The position numbers were made by a program, and so were the translations under genes. A stretch of DNA of 64,000 nucleotides from assembly GCA_002376235.1 (NCBI GenBank), contig DFNX01000006.1, positions 310,001-374,000 on the forward strand. Direction: 5' to 3'. Within the stretch, counting starts at the first letter, position 1. Each line of letters starts with the position of its first letter. Below are positions 39,935 through 48,058 of the stretch, one piece after another. Source of the DNA: Neorhizobium sp. UBA3556 (GTDB lineage Bacteria > Pseudomonadota > Alphaproteobacteria > Rhizobiales > Rhizobiaceae). The notes beneath the pieces were generated by a model. It ran no database searches. It was not told where the DNA came from and was given only the letters and a program-made list of their open reading frames with translations.

Positions 39935-39984
39935 ACCCTTCCTTTTTAAACATCCGCAAAGAGCTGCGGATTAACCGGAAGGGT
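39935..39984 (+). promoter_or_regulatory. Leader hairpin that sequesters the ribosome site of the second RND operon
   Basis: ACCCTTCC (39935-39942) pairs perfectly with GGAAGGGT (39977-39984), and inside it ATCCGCA (39952-39958) pairs with TGCGGAT (39965-39971). The right outer arm GGAAGGG is the Shine-Dalgarno sequence of the gene starting at 39990, so folding would block initiation. Confidence 0.55.
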
Positions 39985-39989
39985 GCTTC

Positions 39990-41219
39990 ATGTGCGGGAT
40001 ATACCGATCAGTGCTGCCGCAACTGCGTCTCGTCGTCTCGGCGTTGCTGCTTTGGCTTGCTTTTCTCTCGGCGTCACAGGCTGAAGGCCAGGTGCCGGTC
40101 ACGGTCGTCGTTGCCCGGCAGGCCGAGGTGGCGGAAAAGATCCCCGTCGTCGGCTCGCTTGTTGCCAGAGAAGAGGTGGAGGTTCATCCCTTCATCGAGG
40201 GCAGGGTGATCGAACATATCCTTGCGGAAGTCGGGCAGCGGGTCGAGAAGGGGCAGCCGCTTGCCCTGCTCGACATGACCGAAGCGCGAATGCTGCTCGA
40301 CAAGAATTCGGTGAGCATGTTGCGGGCAAGAGCCGCAGCCGAAGTCGAGGGCAGCAGGCTGGACGTTGCGGCGGTGAGCGAGGCCGAGGCGCGCAAGGTG
40401 CTGGAGCGCAGCCGTGCGCTTCAGCCCAAGGGGGCGGTGTCCCAGCAGCTTCTGGACGAGCATGAAAATGCCCATGCCCGCGCAGTTGCCGAACTCAGGC
40501 TCGCGCGCCAATCGCTCGCTCTCTCGGAAGCAGATGCCGAACTGATTGCCCGCGAGCGAAAGGACATCGAGCTGACAATCGAGCGTAGCACTGTCCGCGC
40601 GCCGGATGCCGGGCTGGTGCTCAGGCGAACGGCTCGGATTGGCGCCATGACCTCGGCGTCCGCCAGCCCGCTCTTCGTTATCGCGAAGGACGCCACTATC
40701 GAATTTGCCACGCAGGTGACGGAAACCAGCTTTCTGCGGCTCGATGTGGGCATGCGCGCGCAGATCACCTTGCCGGGATATGACGGGCTCTTGGGCGGTA
40801 AAGTGCGGCTGAATGCGGCGCAGGTCGATCCGCTTACACGCAGCGGCGAAGTGCGCATCGAACTCGATGAAACTGATGGACTGAAACCCGGTGTCTTCGC
40901 CCGCGGCAGCATCAGCGCATCGGCAAGGCGCAACATTCTTCTGCCCGGCAGCGCGGTCAATACCGCCAGCGGCGCAAGCAATGTCTTCGTGGTCACGGAT
41001 GGGGTCGTGGACCGTCGTGACGTGACCGTCGGTATCCGGCAGGATGGTTTCGTTGAGATCCTCGATGGCGTCCGCGATGGCGAGATGGTCGTGCTGAAAT
41101 CCGGCGGGTTTCTGAAATCGCAGGAAAAGGTTCGAGCCGTTGTCGCCGTGGCAGATCGGCCGGCAGCGGATCACATCGCCTCGGCGCTCATTGTGGAAAG
41201 CATGGAGATGGCGCGATGA
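39990..41219 (+). CDS. RND-type periplasmic adaptor, second pump
   Basis: 409 residues from ATG 39990. A signal peptide (LRLVVSALLLWLAFLSASQAEG, no lipobox) is followed by a lipoyl half (EVHPFIEGRVIEHILAEVGQRVEKGQPLALLD), a helical hairpin (about 95-190), the second lipoyl half (STVRAPDAGLVLRRTARIGAMT) and a beta-barrel. It differs clearly from the AcrA-like adaptor at 15095. Its last four bases overlap the RND gene (ATGA). A structured leader covers its ribosome site. Confidence 0.9.
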   Translation: MCGIYRSVLPQLRLVVSALLLWLAFLSASQAEGQVPVTVVVARQAEVAEKIPVVGSLVAREEVEVHPFIEGRVIEHILAEVGQRVEKGQPLALLDMTEARMLLDKNSVSMLRARAAAEVEGSRLDVAAVSEAEARKVLERSRALQPKGAVSQQLLDEHENAHARAVAELRLARQSLALSEADAELIARERKDIELTIERSTVRAPDAGLVLRRTARIGAMTSASASPLFVIAKDATIEFATQVTETSFLRLDVGMRAQITLPGYDGLLGGKVRLNAAQVDPLTRSGEVRIELDETDGLKPGVFARGSISASARRNILLPGSAVNTASGASNVFVVTDGVVDRRDVTVGIRQDGFVEILDGVRDGEMVVLKSGGFLKSQEKVRAVVAVADRPAADHIASALIVESMEMAR

Positions 41220-44200
41220 ACGGCAATATCTCGGCCTGGGCGATCCGCAATCCGCTCCCGTCCATCCTGTTGTTCGTGATCCTGACGGTTATCGGCCTTT
41301 ACAGTTTTTCACGGTTGCCTGTCACTTTTTTCCCGACAATCATTACGCCTGCGGTGAAAATAACCGTCGAGCAGTCGGGCGCCACGCCGGTCGAATTGGA
41401 AACCGAAGTCACGCGGCTTGTCGAGAATGCGATCGCGGCGCTTCCGGCCATCAAGGAACTGTCCTCGACGATCGGCGAGGGGCGCTCCGTCACCACTGTC
41501 GAATTCGAACTCGGTCTTGTGACGCCCGATCGCGCTATGAATGATGTGCGCGATGTCGTCGCAAGGATCAGGGGTGATCTGCCGGGAACGATCGATGAGC
41601 CGATCATCGAGCGGATCGAGGAAGAGGCGCAGTCCATCGTGACCTATGCCGTCTCCAGCCGGGAGATGACGGTGACCGAACTCTCCTGGTTCATCGATGA
41701 CACGGTAAAGCGTGATCTCCAGGGACTTTCCGGCGTCGGACGCATCGAGCGCATCGGTGGCGCCGACCGGGAAATCCACGTCGAACTCGACGCCGACCGG
41801 TTGCAGGCGCTTTCTCTCTCGGTAAACGCGGTGAACGAGACGATCATGGAAAGCCAGCTCGATCGATCGGGTGGGCGTAGCGACATGGAAGGCCGCGAGC
41901 AGGTGCTGACCACTGTCGCCGCCGCCGGCACCGTCGCCGGGCTTGCGGAAACACGGATTTCGCTGAAAGGCGAAAACTCGGTGCGGCTGGCGGATGTAGC
42001 TAATGTGAGCGACACGTTTGCCGAGCCCCGTGCCTTCGCTACGTTGAACGGCATGGATGTTGTCGGTTTCTCCGTCTATCGCTCGCAAGGGGCAAGCGAC
42101 GTTGCGGTCGCGAATGAGGTGGCCGGCGCTGTGACGAAGCTGGCTCTCGGGCATCCCGGCCTTCGTTTCGAAATCGTCGATGACACTGTTTCCTATACGC
42201 AGGGAAATTATCGATCGGCGATGCACACTCTGCTTGAGGGCGCGGCACTCTCGATCATCGTCGTGTTTCTGTTCCTGCGCGACTGGCGGGCAACGCTGGT
42301 TGCGGCGGTCGCTCTGCCCCTGTCGATCATTCCGACATTCTTTGCGATCGATCTGCTCGGGTTCTCGCTCAACATTCTCAGTCTTCTGGCAATTACGCTG
42401 GTGACGGGGATATTGGTCGATGACGCGATCGTCGAGATCGAGAATGTCGTCCGGCATCGCAACATGGGCAAATCCGCCTATCGCGCGGCGCTTGATGCGT
42501 CGGACGAAATCGGACTGGCGGTGATTGCAATATCGGCAACGATCATTGCCGTCTTTGCGCCTGTGGGGCTGATGAGTGGCGTGGTCGGGCTTTATTTCCG
42601 GGAATTCGGACTGACCGTGGCCATTGCCGTGTTCTTTTCCCTTCTCGTCGCGCGGCTGATTACGCCGGTTATGGCGGCCTATATCATGACCACGTCTCCG
42701 CCGGTCGAGCCCGGGAAAGGCACCTTGTCGCTCGTCTATGAAAGGCTGTTGCAACAGACCCTGCGCTGGAAATGGGTGACGGTGACATCCGCCTTTGGCT
42801 TGTTCGCCTTGGCGATGATCTCGCTGATGTCGCTACCGACCACGTTTCTGCCGGAGGAAGATACGGGGCGTTTGACGCTGACCGTTGAGCTGCCCCCGGG
42901 TACCAGTCTTGACGAGACCCGTGAGGTTACCGACAGGATCGAGGCTACAATCGGTCGGGCCGATGAGGTTGAGGGTGTGCTGGTGCGGGCCGGATCGAGC
43001 ATGAGCGGCCAGCAGGATGTGCGATATGCAGTTGTTTCGGTCGACCTTAAGCACAAGGCCGAGCGAAACCGGTCATCCTTTGCGATCGAAGCCCAACTCG
43101 AAAGGGCGTTGATCGACATTCCCGATGTCCGGCTGCGCTTCCTCAATGATCGCGGTGGCCGCGACATATCCTTCTCTGTGCTGGGCAGTGACGGCGATGC
43201 CGTTCAAGGTGCGACGGACCGGATCCTGCGCGAGATGGCCGCGGATAGGAATTTCGTCGGACCGTCGAGCGACAATGTGGCGATGCGGCCGGAGCTTCGC
43301 ATGACGGTCGATACCGAAAAGGCGGCAACGCTTGGTGTATCGACTGCAGTCATTGCCAGCACGATGCGGATCTCGACCATTGGCGATGTGGATTCGCGTC
43401 TGGCGAATTTCGTTGAAGGATCGCGCCAGATCCCGATCCGCGTCGTTCTTGATCGCGCTGCGCGTGGCAAGTTGCCAGTGTTCGAAACGCTGAGCGTGCC
43501 TGCGGCGAATGGTGGGCAATTGCCATTGTCGGCAGTTGCCTCGATCAGCTTTGACGAAACTGTCGCGGCGATCGATCGCTTCGACCGCCAGCGCCGTATC
43601 GAGATCGGCGTGGATATGGCAAACGGCCTGACGTCAGGTCAGGGACTTGAGCGCCTGATGCAGCTTGAGAGCGTCAAGAGCCTGCCCGATGGCGTGCGTG
43701 TCCAGGCGACCGGCGATTCAGACACCGAAGGCGAGATATTCGGAAGTTTTGCGGTCGCGATGGGCGGGGGCATCATGCTGGTGCTGATTGTCTTGATCCT
43801 GCTTTTCAGAAGCGTCTTGTCGCCATGGACTATCCTGGCATCCCTGCCGCTCTCCATCGGTGGGGTCGTCGCAGCGCTTCTTGTCAGCGGATATCCGATA
43901 TCCCTGCCGGTGGTGATCGGCATCCTGATGCTGATGGGTATTGTCACCAAGAACGCGATCATGCTGGTCGATTTCGCAATCGAGCGGGAAGCCCAGGGGC
44001 TCTCCCGCGGCGAAGCGATCGTCGAGGCCTGCCGTGAACGAGCGCGCCCGATTATCATGACGACGCTTGCCATGGTGGGCGGCATGCTGCCTTCAGCTTT
44101 CGGGATCGGAGAAGGGGGAGAGTTTCGGGCGCCGATGGCAATCGCGGTGATCGGTGGACTGCTGGTTTCCACCTTCCTTTCGCTGATCGTGATCCCGTCA

Positions 44201-44287
44201 TTGCACCTGATCATCTCAAGAGCCGGCGATCGTGCCGGTCGCATCTTCCGGCCTTTCATCCAGTCGGCCGAAGCGGACATGAAATAG
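41216..44287 (+). CDS. RND efflux transporter, second pump
   Basis: 1023 residues, twelve membrane segments in the RND pattern. It starts MNGNISAWAIRNPLPSILLFVILTVIGLYSFSRLPVTFFP, a form of a non-AcrB branch. Proton-relay residues are in GILVDDAIVEIENVV (Asp402/Asp403) and the TM10 lysine is in GIVTKNAIMLVDFAIE. EDTGRLTLTVELPPGTSLDE matches the pore-domain start of the second repeat. No outer-membrane factor or regulator is adjacent. Substrates are likely drugs or lipophilic compounds; the Asp pair rules out the heavy-metal CusA type, which lacks this arrangement. Confidence 0.92.
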   Translation: MNGNISAWAIRNPLPSILLFVILTVIGLYSFSRLPVTFFPTIITPAVKITVEQSGATPVELETEVTRLVENAIAALPAIKELSSTIGEGRSVTTVEFELGLVTPDRAMNDVRDVVARIRGDLPGTIDEPIIERIEEEAQSIVTYAVSSREMTVTELSWFIDDTVKRDLQGLSGVGRIERIGGADREIHVELDADRLQALSLSVNAVNETIMESQLDRSGGRSDMEGREQVLTTVAAAGTVAGLAETRISLKGENSVRLADVANVSDTFAEPRAFATLNGMDVVGFSVYRSQGASDVAVANEVAGAVTKLALGHPGLRFEIVDDTVSYTQGNYRSAMHTLLEGAALSIIVVFLFLRDWRATLVAAVALPLSIIPTFFAIDLLGFSLNILSLLAITLVTGILVDDAIVEIENVVRHRNMGKSAYRAALDASDEIGLAVIAISATIIAVFAPVGLMSGVVGLYFREFGLTVAIAVFFSLLVARLITPVMAAYIMTTSPPVEPGKGTLSLVYERLLQQTLRWKWVTVTSAFGLFALAMISLMSLPTTFLPEEDTGRLTLTVELPPGTSLDETREVTDRIEATIGRADEVEGVLVRAGSSMSGQQDVRYAVVSVDLKHKAERNRSSFAIEAQLERALIDIPDVRLRFLNDRGGRDISFSVLGSDGDAVQGATDRILREMAADRNFVGPSSDNVAMRPELRMTVDTEKAATLGVSTAVIASTMRISTIGDVDSRLANFVEGSRQIPIRVVLDRAARGKLPVFETLSVPAANGGQLPLSAVASISFDETVAAIDRFDRQRRIEIGVDMANGLTSGQGLERLMQLESVKSLPDGVRVQATGDSDTEGEIFGSFAVAMGGGIMLVLIVLILLFRSVLSPWTILASLPLSIGGVVAALLVSGYPISLPVVIGILMLMGIVTKNAIMLVDFAIEREAQGLSRGEAIVEACRERARPIIMTTLAMVGGMLPSAFGIGEGGEFRAPMAIAVIGGLLVSTFLSLIVIPSLHLIISRAGDRAGRIFRPFIQSAEADMK

Positions 44288-44358
44288 GTCCGGTAAACAG
44301 GCGCGCCACAATCCACGGCCCCTAATTTCCCCCTAGGGCCGATCCGCGGCGCGCTTGG

Positions 44359-44398
44359 ACGGGGCCAGCTTCCGCAGGCTGGCCCCGTCATCTTTTTT
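44359..44398 (+). terminator. Intrinsic terminator of the second RND operon
   Basis: ACGGGGCCAGC (44359-44369) pairs perfectly with GCTGGCCCCGT (44378-44388) around an eight-base loop and is followed by CATC-TTTTTT. It lies 71 bases after the RND stop. Confidence 0.85.
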
Positions 44399-44468
44399 GG
44401 CTGTGTTGCAACGCGGGTTTCCGGTGTAAAGGAGGCCTTGGCGAAACCGGAACGCCGCCACACGACGT

Positions 44469-44585
44469 CTAGTAATTGCGCTCAACCAAAATCATCAGAA
44501 TAACGGGGCCGCCCAGAAGGGCACCGGCTAACGCGACCGATATCAGTAGCTGGAATATGAAACGGGAAAATGTTCTGCGGGCCAT
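44469..44585 (-). CDS. Small membrane peptide, 38 residues
   Basis: Read from ATG 44585 to TAG 44469: starts MARRTFSRFIFQ and ends LMILVERNY. A basic N-terminus (two Arg pairs or singles in the first eight residues) is followed by one long hydrophobic segment (about residues 9-33) and a short polar tail. GAGG lies nine bases upstream and an in-frame stop (TAG) just before that, so the frame is confined. It sits after the ACP gene on the same strand, in an otherwise empty 435-bp gap (44288-44722) that also holds the RND terminator and a GC-rich hairpin at 44678-44700. No family is recognised. Confidence 0.5.
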   Translation of the reverse strand: MARRTFSRFIFQLLISVALAGALLGGPVILMILVERNY

Positions 44586-44722
44586 TCGGCGCAACCTCTA
44601 TCGGATGGAGATCGGGGGCCTGCGCAGATGCCGATTGCGGAGGTTCGACGATAGATTGATCCCGGCTCGCATGAGAGCCCGCCGCCGTCCGGCAGGCGGG
44701 ATTCAGGGGAGCGTGTCAGGTT

Positions 44723-45001
44723 TCAAGCACTCGCATGAAGCTGCAGGTGCCTGATGACGTCGCCGACAGTCAGGAAGCGATCGGCGGCGTAGTCGTCGAT
44801 CTTGAAACCAAATTCCTCCTCGAAGACCATCACCATTTCGGTGATCTCCAGTGAGTCCGCGCCCAGATCATGCGACAGGCTCGCCTCGTCAATGACGAGT
44901 TCGCACGGGAGGTCAAGATAGGTTGCGATAAGGCTCCTGACCTTGTCGGGCAGGTTCTGGCTGATGGGCTGATGAGAACCGGCGTGACGTGGAGTTTGCA
45001 T
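44723..45001 (-). CDS. Acyl carrier protein (secondary copy)
   Basis: 92 residues from ATG 45001 (MQTPRHAGSHQP). The phosphopantetheine site is Ser50 in DLGADSLEITEMVMVFEEEFGFKI, and the C-terminal ILVDDYA/VGDVIRHL helices follow the ACP fold. The 20-residue His/Gln/Pro-rich N-terminal extension is unusual for the AcpP of fatty-acid synthesis, which starts nearly at helix I. It does not match AcpXL by its motif (no IDSLD). It follows the PAP2 phosphatase gene after 180 bases on the same strand. A dedicated role in acyl transfer to an envelope lipid is inferred only from that neighbour. Confidence 0.85.
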   Translation of the reverse strand: MQTPRHAGSHQPISQNLPDKVRSLIATYLDLPCELVIDEASLSHDLGADSLEITEMVMVFEEEFGFKIDDYAADRFLTVGDVIRHLQLHASA

Positions 45002-45016
45002 AGTCGTCAGCTCTTT

Positions 45017-45048
45017 CGATGTTATGGGTTGGCGATGTTGTGGGTTGG
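45017..45048. repeat. Tandem 16-bp repeat upstream of the ACP gene
   Basis: CGATGTTATGGGTTGG (45017-45032) is followed directly by CGATGTTGTGGGTTGG (45033-45048), one mismatch. It begins 16 bases upstream of the ACP start and could be a regulator-binding direct repeat or a recent duplication in the leader. Confidence 0.55.
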
Positions 45049-45181
45049 GAAGCGTTTTCGCTCGAAAGCTCGAGTTGCAGGCCGAAAGGCGCCGGGACGC
45101 CAATACGTCTCCTGCGCCAACTCGTCGGGCATGGACCGGGAGGCGGCTGACACATTGCTGATGGGCCAGCTCCGGTCTGTT

Positions 45182-45949
45182 TCATCGGGCGCGTGTGAAG
45201 GCGATACCGGTGGTGTTTGCACGTCGCGTAAATCGTGCGCGGCCTCTTTTCAGGAAAAGCCTTTCCCATTGGATCTGACGAACCAGCAATTCGGCCGTCA
45301 TCATCACAACGGTGACGATGAGCATGGAAAGTACGACGTCGGAGAGATAATGGCCGCCAAACAGGATGCGGTTGAAGGACAATGAGACTGCGAGCAGCCC
45401 AAGCAAAAGTTGCGCAATCCTGCGCGTGATCATGTGCCCGGCCGGAATGAGATAGACCAGAGACATCATAGCCGTCGCGCCTGCTGCCTCTCCGGACGTG
45501 AAGGAACAATTCGACGCGCAGGCTTCTGACAATTCCCAGGCTGCGGACAAGGGGTGATCGCCACCTAGGCCCAATGTGTCGCGTGGCCTTGCCCGTCCAA
45601 ACGTGTCTTTCAGGAACATGTTGACGATGAGGCCGACACCCACGCCATAGGTGATCAGCGGAACGAGCGCGCGGCCCAGATCGACACCGACCGCCTTTCT
45701 CAATCGTCGCGATGTCACCAGAACGACCGAGGCGCCAATGACAAGAGTGCCTGCCCAGAAATTCGCCTGCCGCAGCGCCTGCAGCGATCCGTTATGCCTC
45801 AAAGGAAACTGCTCGCCATCGAAGAAATACTGGGAGACCGTCATGTCGATCGAGGGATTGAGATAGAATGCGGCGCTCGTGACCAGCGTCGTCATGAGGA
45901 CGAGGAAAAGGTGGAAGCCCGCCTGCTTGCTGCGTGGGTATGATGACAT
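45182..45949 (-). CDS. PAP2-superfamily membrane phosphatase (LpxE/LpxF-like)
   Basis: 255 residues with six hydrophobic segments. The three PAP2 motifs are present: KDTFGRARP (K-x6-RP), CSFTSGEAAGA (motif 2 with SGE where many members have SGH) and NRILFGGHYLSDVVL (R-x5-H-x3-D). The motif layout and the CSFTSGEA form recall lipid A or phosphatidylglycerophosphate phosphatases of rhizobia, acting at the periplasmic face. It is divergent from the response regulator and precedes the ACP gene. Its substrate is not determined; lipid A 1- or 4'-phosphate is the leading guess. Confidence 0.83.
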   Translation of the reverse strand: MSSYPRSKQAGFHLFLVLMTTLVTSAAFYLNPSIDMTVSQYFFDGEQFPLRHNGSLQALRQANFWAGTLVIGASVVLVTSRRLRKAVGVDLGRALVPLITYGVGVGLIVNMFLKDTFGRARPRDTLGLGGDHPLSAAWELSEACASNCSFTSGEAAGATAMMSLVYLIPAGHMITRRIAQLLLGLLAVSLSFNRILFGGHYLSDVVLSMLIVTVVMMTAELLVRQIQWERLFLKRGRARFTRRANTTGIAFTRAR

Positions 45950-46119
45950 GATAGGTTTGCTCCGAATGTTCGGGGCAGCCTAGTGCGGGCCACAGGGCCG
46001 GTTCATTTCGTCTTGTTTCTTATTGTTGCACGCCCTTTGAAGAAGCCTTGAGGGCAGGTTTTCGGGCAAGCCGTGATCCGGTGGAAGCGTCCTTTGTCGG
46101 CCGCTTTCCATGCCTCGCA

Positions 46120-46131
46120 ACAAAACTTAAT
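46120..46131. promoter_or_regulatory. 12-bp motif upstream of the response regulator (copy 1)
   Basis: ACAAAACTTAAT lies 68 bases upstream of the regulator start and recurs exactly upstream of the kinase gene (48003-48014). The shared string suggests a binding site of the response regulator itself or a common promoter element. Confidence 0.45.
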
Positions 46132-46199
46132 AAAGCGACACATATGCTGTCCGGCGGGCATGCGAAACGCGTGCAGTCAGGCGATCAAGGACAAAAGCC

Positions 46200-46922
46200 G
46201 TGCAAGTAAATTCAGCCAATGCGAAGATCCTGATTGTCGAGGACGATCCCGAAATCGGCAAACTGCTCGCGCTGGCCATTCAGGAAAACGGCATGGTGGG
46301 GACGGTTGCCGAAGACGGGCATGTGATGAATGCCCTCTTACGCAGCAACGAATTCGATCTCATCATCCTGGATGTCATGTTGCCCGGCGAAGACGGCTTG
46401 AGCATCTGCCGGCGTATTCGCTCGGAAAAGACGACGCCGATCATCCTTCTGACTGCACTTGGTGAAGAGGTTGACCGTATCGTCGGGCTGGAGGTCGGGG
46501 CGGACGATTATATCACCAAGCCGTTCAGCCCCCGTGAAGTCGTCGCCCGTATCCGCAGCCTGCTTCGGCGTGCGTCCTATGGTCTGGTGAATACGCCGGT
46601 TCAGCGGAAGCTGCGCTTCGAAGGCTGGCAGATCGATCCGCTTCGTCGCCAGTTGCATGATCCGAGCAATGCAAGAGTTGCGGTGACGACGACGGAATTC
46701 GATCTGCTTCTGGCCTTCTGCCGCAATCCCGGCCGCGTCATAACCCGTGAGGAACTTCTTTCGCTCACCCATACCGGTCTCGCGGGGCCGATCGAACGTA
46801 GTGTCGATGTTCATATCAGCCGTCTGAGGCAGAAGATCGAGGCGGATCCGAAGACCCCCGTATTGCTGCAGACGGTGCGTCTTGGCGGCTACATGTTTAC
46901 CGCAAACGTCGAGCAGGCCTGA
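46200..46922 (+). CDS. OmpR/PhoB-family response regulator
   Basis: 240 residues from GTG 46200; no ATG lies nearby in frame. The receiver domain has the acidic pair in VEDDPE, the phospho-acceptor Asp58 in LIILDVMLPGEDG and Lys107 in YITKPFSP. The C-terminal winged helix (VAVTTTEFDLLLAFCRNPGRVITREELL ... RSVDVHISRLRQKIE ... LLQTVRLGGYMF) is complete. Its partner kinase is presumably the gene at 48059, on the same strand but beyond an inverted mipA-like gene. A shared 12-bp motif lies upstream of both. Confidence 0.93.
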   Translation: MQVNSANAKILIVEDDPEIGKLLALAIQENGMVGTVAEDGHVMNALLRSNEFDLIILDVMLPGEDGLSICRRIRSEKTTPIILLTALGEEVDRIVGLEVGADDYITKPFSPREVVARIRSLLRRASYGLVNTPVQRKLRFEGWQIDPLRRQLHDPSNARVAVTTTEFDLLLAFCRNPGRVITREELLSLTHTGLAGPIERSVDVHISRLRQKIEADPKTPVLLQTVRLGGYMFTANVEQA

Positions 46923-46962
46923 AGCTCCGAGCGGTTTTAAGCGCGGGCGCTGTGCATGCGAC

Positions 46963-46988
46963 AAAAAAGCCGGGCATTGCCCGGCTTT
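46963..46988 (-). terminator. Bidirectional terminator between the response regulator and mipA-like gene
   Basis: AAAGCCGGGC (46966-46975) pairs perfectly with GCCCGGCTTT (46979-46988) around a three-base loop. On the minus strand the hairpin is followed by six T residues, a strong end for the mipA-like gene; on the plus strand it can also end the regulator transcript. Confidence 0.85.
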
Positions 46989-47012
46989 CAACATAAACGG
47001 CGCCTGCTCGCC

Positions 47013-47861
47013 TTAGAACTTGTAGCCGACGAACAGAGAGGCGGAAGGCTGGGTTTTTTCTTCCACGATCGGACTGTCAGCGGCATCGCCGGTCAGGAAG
47101 CCGACGCCTGCTTCGCCGCGCACCAGCCAGTTTTCGCTCAGCATATAGATGGCTGATGCCGAAACGTTGACGCGCTTCAGACCGGCTTCCGCCTTATATT
47201 CGGAAAGACCGGATCGTGCAGCCTGAGCAGCAGTGACGCCGAAATAGGATTGCATGTGCTTGTCGTTGGCGACCACTGCCTCGACGCCTGCCCCGAGGAT
47301 CAGCCGCTCCGTGACCGGCGCCTGGTATTCGGCCCCGAATGTGCCGATCAGGCTCTCGCTGCCGCTGATCGTCTGGTCGATGCTGGCATAGATCTCGAAG
47401 CCGTTCCAATTGTAGGATGCCTTGGCGCCAATGGTGGCCGCGAAGTCGATATCGCCGAGGCCCTCAAGGCGATCCGCGTCGTCTTCGTCACGACCGCCTT
47501 CGTAGCCGACCTTGCCCGCGAGAGCGAAGCCGTCATGTCGGAGTGCGGTTATCGTTACGCCGCGCGGATCGATTTCCAGCCATTCGCCATAGGTGAAAAC
47601 CACGAATGGGACAGGCTGTATCTGAAAATCCTTGCCGCCTTCATATTCCGGTTCGTAGATCCCGCCGGCACCAACGATGAGGCTCCAGCTGCGTTCAGGT
47701 TTCTCGTTGTTGAACCGCTCCTGGTCAAATGCTGGTTCGGGGGGCTGTGCCGACTGGCTCGCATCTGCGGCAAGCGTTGTCGAAGCGGTGCCGGCGATCG
47801 CGAGCGTAATGTATAGGGCGCTTGCGAGAAGTCGCCGATCGGTCCGTTGAATAAAAGACAT
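47013..47861 (-). CDS. MipA/OmpV-family outer membrane protein
   Basis: 282 residues. Signal peptide (LLASALYITLAIAGTASTTLAAD) then a beta-barrel-like pattern: SWSLIVGAGGIYEPEYEGGKDFQIQPVPFVVFTYGEWLEIDPRG, FALAGKVGYEGGRDEDDADRLEGLGDID, and a terminal aromatic strand ending SASLFVGYKF. MipA/OmpV proteins are scaffolding or porin-like and are often linked to two-component systems. It lies in reverse orientation between response regulator and kinase genes, suggesting it is a target or input of that system. An imperfect version of the shared motif lies upstream on its own strand (about 47960-47980). Confidence 0.88.
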   Translation of the reverse strand: MSFIQRTDRRLLASALYITLAIAGTASTTLAADASQSAQPPEPAFDQERFNNEKPERSWSLIVGAGGIYEPEYEGGKDFQIQPVPFVVFTYGEWLEIDPRGVTITALRHDGFALAGKVGYEGGRDEDDADRLEGLGDIDFAATIGAKASYNWNGFEIYASIDQTISGSESLIGTFGAEYQAPVTERLILGAGVEAVVANDKHMQSYFGVTAAQAARSGLSEYKAEAGLKRVNVSASAIYMLSENWLVRGEAGVGFLTGDAADSPIVEEKTQPSASLFVGYKF

Positions 47862-48002
47862 GGGTGCTCCAGTGATTTGACACGGGCAGAACCCCGAAAG
47901 GCGAGCCGTGTGTGCAACACATTTGTCCTGTCATGGATGGAGGTGGCGCAGCATGTCTTTGTGTTACGGTTTGTTGCGGACAAGGTGTGCAAGGGGCTCG
48001 AC

Positions 48003-48014
48003 ACAAAACTTAAT
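48003..48014. promoter_or_regulatory. 12-bp motif upstream of the histidine kinase (copy 2)
   Basis: ACAAAACTTAAT, identical to 46120-46131, lies 44 bases upstream of the kinase start in the 197-bp gap between the mipA-like and kinase genes. Confidence 0.45.
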
Positions 48015-48058
48015 GTCGCTTTTGGATCTGAGGCACTATCCTGGCCGACGACGGACTT

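Noticed and set aside
41309..42754. 481-codon open frame opposite the second RND gene
   Set aside because: Arg/His-rich with no membrane segment or domain; it is a shadow of the RND transporter.
44476..44754. 92-codon open frame on the plus strand in the gap after the RND operon
   Set aside because: Arg-rich, no ribosome site, overlaps the ACP end; the hydrophobic 38-codon frame on the opposite strand (44469-44585) is a better gene candidate.
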